Origin: Antedon mediterranea
Lineage: Eukaryota; Echinodermata; Crinoidea; Comatulida; Antedonidae
Direction: 5' to 3'
Assembly (NCBI RefSeq): GCF_964355755.1
Contig: NC_092674.1
Span: forward strand, 3,477,001 to 3,541,000
Length of the DNA stretch: 64,000 nucleotides
Below, in pieces: positions 11,245 through 21,100 of this stretch; positions within the stretch are counted from its first letter, which is position 1; the number at the start of each line of letters is the position of its first letter. The notes beneath the pieces were generated by a model that did not search any database, had not been told where the DNA came from, and saw only the letters and a program-made list of their open reading frames with translations. Position numbers and translations under genes: made by a program.

Positions 11245-11874
11245 TTATAGTAGAGTAGAGACTTAATTGACTGAATTATTTAAGTGAAGAAGGCCCAGTA
11301 AATTAAATACCACCTTTTACTCACCAAATAAATCCTTCAATATTAAAATATCCCACCAACAAAATTGAAATGGCTGTTTTACTGGAGTGGAAGATAATAG
11401 AGAAAGGCCATGTGTTCCTAAAGACCTTAATGGCCATTGTTGCATTACGTTTGTTTTTTTTTACTGTACCAAGACGCTATGTTTTTTGGTGTATCAGTGA
11501 CATAAGCAACAGAGTTCTTGAAACAAGATAATAGCATTACTTAAACAATAATGTTGTACAATTCTAAATTATTCATTTATTCTCGTACATACCTTTTAAT
11601 TTTGTAAATGCTTTTTTGCAATGTTCAATATAATTACATAATATTTTAGTTGTATATATTATTTTATACCTCATAATCATATTTATTAATTATTATATAT
11701 TAATAAGAACGTTGTGAGCAATGGAACTTGCAGAATAATATTATGACTGTATCCATAAAGCTTACATGCATTTAAATTATATCGGGTGAATTATTAATTA
11801 ATTAATATTTGTATATAAATTCAATGTATTTTAGTATTGTAAATATGGTATATGATGTGTCACATGACTTTCAT

Positions 11875-11880
11875 AATAAA
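11875..11880 (+). terminator. Probable GPCR polyadenylation signal
   Basis: AATAAA in CATAATAAAGGAAAA, about 1.1 kb after the long-tail stop codon and just before the convergent 3' end of MIS12 on the other strand. Confidence 0.5.
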
Positions 11881-12153
11881 GGAAAATTATATCTTCATAT
11901 TTGTTTCATTGAAAATATGCTTTTATTAATCTATATACAGCAGTACATAATTTATATACAGTTACAGGTACACGGGTGAAACACCAATATTGTATGTTAA
12001 TGGTTGTTACTACTGTACTATTATTTAAACACCCACCCTCTTCTTTTGGTGAGATCCAAGCTTTAGCACTCCATTCCCTGTATGTTTAAGTTAATGGAAG
12101 ACATGGTAAATTACATATTACAGTTTTATTGTATTCTGCTAGTTTAATATCAG

Positions 12154-15100
12154 TTAAAGCAATTTCTTTCTGTCCAGATCACCGTCATCTTCAAAGGTCT
12201 GTTGGGAAAAAACACAAACATAAAAATCAATATTTAAATTACTGTAGCTGTAATGCTCATTCTTGTTGACCAGACTGGCGTTATTTATTCACAGTATTAA
12301 GTGGGCTAATCCTGTCTCCATAGGTTTCAAGGTTGTCATAGCCGGGAGTGGTATTGGGGTTAAGCTCCCTTTACCTAAAAAATGCTCCCATACGGTGTGC
12401 GTCTCAAATAGCCTCTGACAACTAAAAGTCCAACTCCTGGCCTGCACGAATGGCTTAGTTCTTTCTTTAAGCCTGGCGAAACCTGCTTCCTACTGACAGG
12501 AGAAGGGACGAAGGCGAGCCATTGGCGCCTCAAAACCAGAAGCTTACTTGGACAGGTGGAGTTCATCAGCCGTGACAGGCAGTTCACCTAGGAGAAGGAA
12601 AACTCTGATTTTAAACCTCCGCTGCCTTGCGGCTATATCCATCCTGGAAAAGGCTTCAGGAGTAAACCTCAAGGACAAATCCGGAGTGAAGCCCCTAAGG
12701 CGGTTTGGAACATTGACTCAATCTCCTTCCGGCAGCTTCTGCAGCCAAACTGGTACCATACGTATTGCTCTGCTCTCCTATGGACTTTATCGGTAAAGGC
12801 CGAGAGGGGGATTCTGCTGACTGGGCATCGCAGGGTCCCCATATTTTTCTTCGCCCAGGCGTGCGCCCTGGAGAGGTCACTTCAGTGCTGTTGTAAAAAA
12901 CGGCTAAAATCAACACGGGAGACAGCAGTTTACGAGTGATAAGCCAAGACCAATTGGCGTAGGTCAAGGCGCTACGGGTTGTCTCCGACGGTGGGAGGGA
13001 CCATCGCAGTCCCACTGGTCAGCTATCGCCCGCCTCAAGCCGAGCAGCCCTCGGCCAGTAAGATGCTGACCCGCCACAGTCTGCCTGCTTCAATGGGTGC
13101 TTGGAGCTTAGGATTCTTCCGACAAGCGGACTGTAACTACTGCACCAGGCAAAAGATTAAAGAAAAGACTAAAGAATACTACACCTTGCGATTTGCAAGC
13201 TGGAATGTCAGGACCATGTGTCCTGGCTTTTCAAACGACCCACGAACGACCAATGACTTAAGAAAGACAGCTATCATCAACCGTGAGCTCAAGAGGCTCA
13301 ACATCGATATCGCTGCATTACAGGAGACAAGACTCCCCTCGGATGGCAGTATAAGAGAAAGGGACTACACGTTCTTTTGGCAGGGGTTGGAACCTGACCA
13401 ACCACGACTCCATGGAGTGGGGTTCGCTGTTAGAAACTCTCTTGTAGCATCAGTCGAACCACCATCCAAGGGCACCGCCCGAATCCTCTCACTCCGCCTA
13501 TCAACATCTTCGGGCACAGTAAACATCTTGAGCATCTATGCACCAACTCTTTGCTCAACACCCGAGTCTAAAGATGAGTTTTATGAAGAGCTGGACTCTG
13601 CCATCAGAGGAATCTCAGACACAGAACATCTGTATTTGCTTGGCGACTTCAACGCCCGTGTGGGATCTGACCATTTTTCCTGGCCCAGGAGCATTGGACA
13701 TTTTGGTGTAGGAAGACTAAATGAGAATGGCCAGAGGCTTCTGGAGCTCTGCAGTTATCATGACCTCTGCATTACCAACACATTCTTCTCCACCAAGCCT
13801 CAGCACAAAGTGTCCTGGCGACATCCAAGATCTCACCACTGGCATCAACTAGATCTCGTCATCACTCGAAGATCTTACTTAAATTACGTAAACATCACTC
13901 GCAGTTACCATAGTGCAGACTGCGATACTGATCACTCTATGGTGCGCAGCACAGTGTGTCTCAAACCAAAGCAAATTCATCGCTTCAGGCACATAGGATG
14001 CCCACGCATCAACACAGCTAAGACCAATCTGCCAGACCTGTGCGCTCGTTTCGCCCAAACCATCGATAAAATGCTGAAAGACTGTCCAAAAGCCAACTCT
14101 GAAATGAGACGGGCTCATATTCGTGATGCCATCTATACCTCCGCCAAAGACATCTTCGGCGTGAAAGAGAGGAAAACCCCTGATTGGTTTGAATCAGGAA
14201 TTTCTGCGATGGAGCCAGCTTTAGAGGCAAAGCGTGCAGCGCTAATTGACTACAAAAGAGACCCTTCAGAAAGAACACTAGAGGCTCTTCGTAAAGCTAG
14301 AAATAACTCTCAAAAGATAGCTCGACAGTGTGCCAACCAATACTGGTTGAACCTCTGTCAAGATATTCAACTCTCTGCTGATCATGGCAACACTGGCGCC
14401 ATGTACGCTGGTATAAAAAAGGCCTTTGGACCTAGTGCAACGAAGATCGCACCATTAAAGACCGCCTCTGGTACCATCATAACTGATCGTGGAAAGCAGA
14501 TGGAGAGATGGGTAGAGCATTACCAACAACTCTACTTGAGAGAAAACATTGTCACTGACTCAGCCATTGAGTGCATAGATTCTCTCCCCATAATGGAAGA
14601 GCTCGACAATCCACCTACACTGGCGGAACTAAGCAAGGCCATTGATATCTTGGCTTGCGGTAAAGCCCCAGGAAAGGACGGTATCCCACCAGAGGTCCTC
14701 AAGGCTGGTAAACGCTCCACATTATTACTACAAAACCTACACGAGCTTCTGCTACAATGCTGGGAAGAAGGCTCAGTACCCCAGGATATGCGTGACGCAA
14801 ACATCGTTACACTGTATAAGAACAAAGGCGATCGCAGCGACTGCAACAACTATTGTGGAATATCCCTTCTTAGCATAGTGGGTAAAGTCTTCGCACGTGT
14901 TGTACTAACTAGATTACAATCACTTGCAGAACGTGTCTATCCTGAAGCCCAGTGCGGCTTCAGAGCTGGAAGATCAACCATCGACATGATATTCTCAGTG
15001 AGACAACTGCAAGAAAAATGCCGTGAGCAGAGGCAGCCCCTGTACATTGCCTTCATAGATCTAACGAAAGCCTTTGACCTTGTCAGTAGGAAAGGTCTCT

Positions 15101-18100
15101 TCTCCCTAATACAAAGGATCGGATGTCCTCCAAAGCTTCTGGGGATAATCACCTCCTTTCACGAAGACATGCACAGCGTTGTGCAGTATGATGGCTCATC
15201 TTCAGATCCTTTTCCCATCAAGAGTGGAGTAAAGCAGGGGTGCGTTCTCGCGCCTACACTCTTCGGCATATTCTTTTCCCTGTTACTATCATATGCCTTT
15301 CGTCAGTCAAATGAAGGAGTCTACCTACATACTTGAAGTGACGGAAATCTCTTCAACCTTGCCCGCCTTCGCGCAAAGACCAAGGTGCGACGTCTACTTA
15401 TTAGAGAGTTGCTCTTCGCTGATGACGCTGCCATCACAGCCCACAGTGTAGAAGCACTCCAGCGCCTCATTGACTGCTTCTCACATGCATGCGAGGAGTT
15501 TGGCCTTACCATCAGCCTTAAGAAAACGAACGTTCTAAGTCAAGACGCAGCCAATGCTCCTCCTAAGATCAAAATCGGCGATTATACTCTTGAGGTGGTG
15601 GACAAGTTCATTTACCTTGGTTCCACTGTTTCCAGTAACCTCTCATTTGACGCCGAACTCAACATCAGGATTGGAAAAGCGACATCAGCCATGGCTCGCC
15701 TAACAGATAAGGTTTGGAAAAACCGCATGCTGACTATAAACACCAAGATGAAGATCTACCAGGCTTGTGTCCTAAGCACCCTATTGTACAGCAGTGAATC
15801 ATGGTCTCTTTACACCCGCCAAGAGCGCAGATTGAGTTCATTTCATCTGCGCTGCCTGAGAAGGATACTCGGCATCAAATGGCAGGATCATGTCTCAAAT
15901 AAAACCGTTCTAACTCGGGCAAGTTTGCCCAGCATGTACTCACTACTTACCCAGAGACGCCTTCGATGGCTGGGCCATGTAAGGCGCATGGATGACGGAA
16001 GAATACCAAAGGACTTACTCTATGGTGAGCTTGTCACTGGAACTAGACCTAAAGGAAGGCCCATGTTACGCTTTAAAGACGTATGCAAGCGTGATCTTAA
16101 GTCGGGCAACACAAACGTCACAAACTGGGAGGCTGTTGCCTCCGATCGCAGTATGTGGAGATCCACTATCAAGATGTGTGTCCAAACAAGCGAGAGTGGA
16201 CGCGACAAGAAACGGACGCTACTCAAGAAACGTAGAAAGGAGAGAGCATCCTCTGCTCCAACCGATCAGGAGCCAACGTACATCTGCCCAAAATGTGACA
16301 AATCATGCCGCTCAAAAATTGGACTTTTTAGTCACAGCAGGCGCTGTGACCCTGCACCGAATGACGGATAGAGGGCGCATACCTATTGTCTCTCGAGACA
16401 GACGGCTGCCAATAAAAAAAAATCCTGTCTCCAATCTCCCTTGTGAAATAATCCATTTGTACAATGAATAGTATAAAAATAGAAATAAATTTTGAATAAG
16501 TAAAACTTTCTTAGGGCCAGCTGTCTGGACTGGTGAATATACTGTTCTTGTAGACGTTTTCTTCTGAAGACACATGGCCGTCATTGATGGATACTTAGTA
16601 TCAGTTGATTTCACTGCTGGTTTACTAGAGATCTATGTTTATACCATGCTATACACTTTTATTTTAATTATTGATGTTTTTATTATGTATTGGTTAAAGA
16701 AACAACTGTACTGTATTATACCTGTGTGTCATCTAGTTGTTTACTGTACACATCATTTAACTTGGACTGGATTCTGCCAACTTTACCCGCAATAAAAATG
16801 ATACTCTCTTTCATATCGGACACTAACAATAAGAAAAATAGTGAACATTTAATTTTGTTATTTTGCTTACAAATGTTTAGCCTTAGTATGTTTTCATATT
16901 ATTTATAAAAAAATTGTTGATTACAGAATAGTAGTGTGTAGAAAACAACAGAAAAAGAAGCCAAATTATTTTCATTTATATTACTCTGGTTCGAATCAGT
17001 GTTTTTTATTGTATTAATTTTTTGCTGGGCAATCCCAAGAAACCAAATTGTAATTTACTAATTGGTTAAACTAAGGCAATCTAACAACAGGACACTGAGC
17101 TCTCCTTGCCAAGATAGGAACTCGTAACAGTCCTTGGATCTTTTGTCTGGCGGAGACAAATACCAACAGTACTGTGGTATATATCAGTGTTCTCCCCAGG
17201 CCTTTGAAGCGTCACGGTACCGTGACGCTTGGGTTCTCTACCGTGACGCTTTACGGTCGGCCGTGACGCTTAAAACCTTATCCGTGACGCTTAAAAATAA
17301 CAACAATCTAAAAATAGATTAACAGGCAGGAGGTACGGTACTTTCTCTGCGGCATGCATAAAGAGCCTAATGCACACGAGACACGTGACATGACCACTAG
17401 ACGAAAAACAAAAGACTGCGTAACAAAGTGTTAATGTTATGCGCGATTTGAACGATTTGCGCAATTTGAAATTGCGCAAAAAAATCCTTGCGCAATTTGA
17501 AATTGCGCAAAGAATTCTTGCGCAATTTAAAATTGCGCAAGGATTTTTTTGCGCAATTTCAAATTGCGCAATCAACTTGCGCAAGAAAATCTTTGCGCAA
17601 TTTTAAATTGCGCTGCACAATTTGTAAATTGCGCAAGGTAGTTCTTGCGCAATATGACACCTTTGCGCAATTTGAAAACGAACTGTAAATTTTCCCATAC
17701 ATGGCTAGGCTAGGCCTAGGCAGAGGAGTTTAAAATTTAGTATTTTATTATATAAATAAGACCATTTCAATGAAGATAATGTTTAATACTCACTTTTTAA
17801 GTTTTTAATATTAGTTTAGCTAGGCCATGTAACCTAGTCAGTATCAGTAGTCCAGATCCTAGCTAGGCTAGAGTAGTAGGCTATAGCCGGCCGCCCGCGC
17901 CGCGCCCGCCTGGTGGAACACCACCGCTTCGTTTTCCTTCGTCGGTTCTTCGACGGTATGCTAACTTATAACAATATTTGCACTACTAAAATAAGGAAAT
18001 GCAATATTTATCTTTAATTTTGAATCATTCTTAGAAATTACTATAAAAATATGGGTGTGCATGATTTCACAATCTGTCGAAAAACCTTGCGCAATTTGCA

Positions 18101-21100
18101 GATTACTTGCGCAATTTAATACGTTGCTTGCGCAATTTGAAACACATGTTTCAATTCAAATTGCGCAAGGATTTTTTTTGCGCAATTTCAAATTGCGCAA
18201 ATCGTTCAAATCGCGCATAACATTAACACAACTGAGACTCGCTTTCACCGGCCGCCGCCGAGAGATGTAAACACGTGTTTTGTTACTGCCATGTCTCTCT
18301 TTCGATCTCTAGTATTTGGCTGTTGTCTAAAATGTAGTAACTTGTATATTGTAAATAAAGTAAATGATTGATTGTATTATTTTTCTTGTAAAAATGTTAT
18401 GTGTATTAAAAATAAATATCGATGATATTATTATTTTCAATATCACACTGAATTAATCGACTCTATCGGTGGGATTTACTCTTTCGTCGGTAACATACGC
18501 ACGTCATCAAATGATTTCTAGGCGCAATTCAATGCTAGCTGCTTTGATCGTATAATACATTCAAGAAGGCTACGATCGTTTTCCTATTTGCTAGTGCGCT
18601 AAAGTCTTATTTCACTTAACTTAAGGTACATTTGTACATCGGTGCTAGAATGTTTTAGGCCCTACTTCGTGAGAAAGTCGAGTGACAAGGGATGTCACAT
18701 GGTATTGTGATATCAGTACTGCGATACTGTATGTCACATGGTGCTTTCACCGGCCGCCGCCGAGAGTGTAAGCACGTGTTTTGTTACTGCCATGTCTCTC
18801 TTTCGAATGTTTTCCTATTTCCTAGTGCGCTATGAAGTCTTATTTCCGGGCAACTAGAGGTGTCTTACTAATGAGTAGGCCTATTGTTTGATTTCATCGG
18901 GATTTGCCGCCGATGTTTGTATTTGAACGCAAAAAAATGTTTTTTTATCGCATATGTTTACCCGCCGGCGGAAAAAAAAGTAGGCTACGATCGTTTTAAT
19001 GTTTGCTAACGCGCTATGCGGTGTCGTTTCCGGCTAACTACCAGTGGTGGCGCCAGCGGGGGGGCTACGGGGGCTCTAGCCCCCTCGTCGGGGAGCCTAG
19101 CCCCCCCGTCGGGGAACACGGGTACTTTTTGTCGGGGAATATAATATACAGTAAAAAACGTTCGCGTTCACTTCATATAGCTTGTTCAGCGCCTAGAAAA
19201 CCACGACGTTCCATTGACCGTGAGAGTACGTCAGAGGGCTATTATGCACTTTTATGCATTCATTTATTGCCAGCGATCTAACTTACTACTAAACATTAGC
19301 TAGGTACGCACTTGTCTGGCGGTATCCCTTTGTACGAATCGTTCAACGTTGGGTCGAGACGCGTGATATCAAGTTCCATCCAGGGACCAAAATGTGTAAT
19401 GTAGTTATTTTCCAGGCGAAGTTTACCGACGGTTACCGAAGGGAACACGGGTAGACCCTACTTTTTGTCGGGGAATATAATATACAGTAAAAAGCGTTCG
19501 CGTTTACTTCGTAGCTAGCTTCAGCGCCTAGAAAACCGCGACGTTTCATTGACCGTGAGAGTACGTCAGAGTGATATTATGCACTTTATATGCATTCATT
19601 ATTGCCAGCGATCTAACTTACTACTAAACAATAGCCAGGTTCGCACTTGTCTGGCGGTATCCCTTTGTACGAATCGTTCAACGTTGGGTCGAGACGCGTG
19701 ATATCATGTTCCATCCAGGGACCAAAATGTGTACTGTAGTTATTTTCCAGGCGAAGTTTACTGACGGTTACGTCGTGTACTGCGTCGACGTACGCTACAC
19801 TACAGCAAAAACGAATTATGTTAATTGTTCGTATGTTCACCAATTTTTTAATTTACAAGTAACCTTCTGTACCGTGGGGCACCTAAAATAAATTTTTCAT
19901 CCATTACTAAACAAAAAAACATGCCATTTTCGCTTAGCCAACATCTTATTATAGCTAAGTTATTACATTTTCAATGTCCTGTATGTCATGAATTTCTCAC
20001 CACTCGGAAGTCCAGATGGTACGCACGCATACACTTGGAAGGAATAAACTTATTTCCCCGACTGAAAAAGGTCTACGCTTGCGTTTTTTAAGCCTCTAGG
20101 CCTGATGTTTCCGAAGTATTTTTTGAAGACCTGCAGCTCTAGTTTTAAACAGTTTCTTAGCTCAGCCCCAACAATAAAGCTGGTCATATTTCGAAGTACA
20201 AGAAGTGCATTTTCCGGGCTAACATCTCTATTTTTCAAACATTTCTTAGCTCAGACACAACCTTGATAGGGACTTATATATTTTGTTTCATGTTTTGAAG
20301 TATAATAAGTCCAATTTCCGGGACCTTTTATTTTTTAAATTGAAAAATATGGATTGAAACAGTCATCGCGCATCGTTTTTTTGCACGCAGTATTTTATTT
20401 ATGCATTATAAAAAAATGGAAAAAATGGCTACCCTAAATCTGATTAAAATGACCTCAAATGACGCTAGAACGCGTTGCTTCCGGGGGCGAAGCCCCCTGG
20501 ACCCCCACCGGGGGCCCTTGGCGGCCCCCTGGCCCCCAGCCTAGTGATGCTCGCATAGCCCCCTCGTCGGGGAATGTAGCCCCCGCGTCGGGAAGATCCT
20601 GGCGCCACCCCTGCTAACTACAGTTGCCTACTGATGAGTAGGCATATTTTTTTTTCATATATCGCGTACAGTATGTTTACCTGCGGAAAAGTAGGCTCAA
20701 TCGGGCTGTTTGCTAGCGCGCTATGAAGTGTCCTTTCCGGCCAACTACAGAGTTGTCCTACTGATGAGTAGGCATTTTTTATTTCATCGGGGAATTCCCC
20801 TTGACGTTCGTAATGAACGCAGAAAATGTTTCTTATCGCGTATGTTTACCGGCGGAAAAAGCAGGCTACGATCGTGCGGTTTGCTAGCGCGCTATGAAGT
20901 GTCTTTCCGGCCAACTACAGAGAGTTGTCCTACTCATGAGTAGGCCTAGTTTTATTTCATCGGGGAATTCCCCTTGACGTTCGTATTGAACGCAAAAACA
21001 TTTTTTTATCGCGTATGTTTACTGGCGGAAAACGTATGCTACGATGGTTTTACTGTTTGCTAGTGCGCTATAAAGTTTCGTTTCCGGCCAACTAGAGTTG

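Noticed and set aside
12375-15512. Antisense frames inside the LINE
   Set aside because: Shadows of the GC-rich LINE coding strand.
16312-16614. Minus-strand frame between the LINE and MIS12 exon 7 considered as a MIS12 exon
   Set aside because: The exon at 16722-16822 fits phase and coiled-coil character and joins both neighbours in frame; this one does not and overlaps the LINE 3' end.
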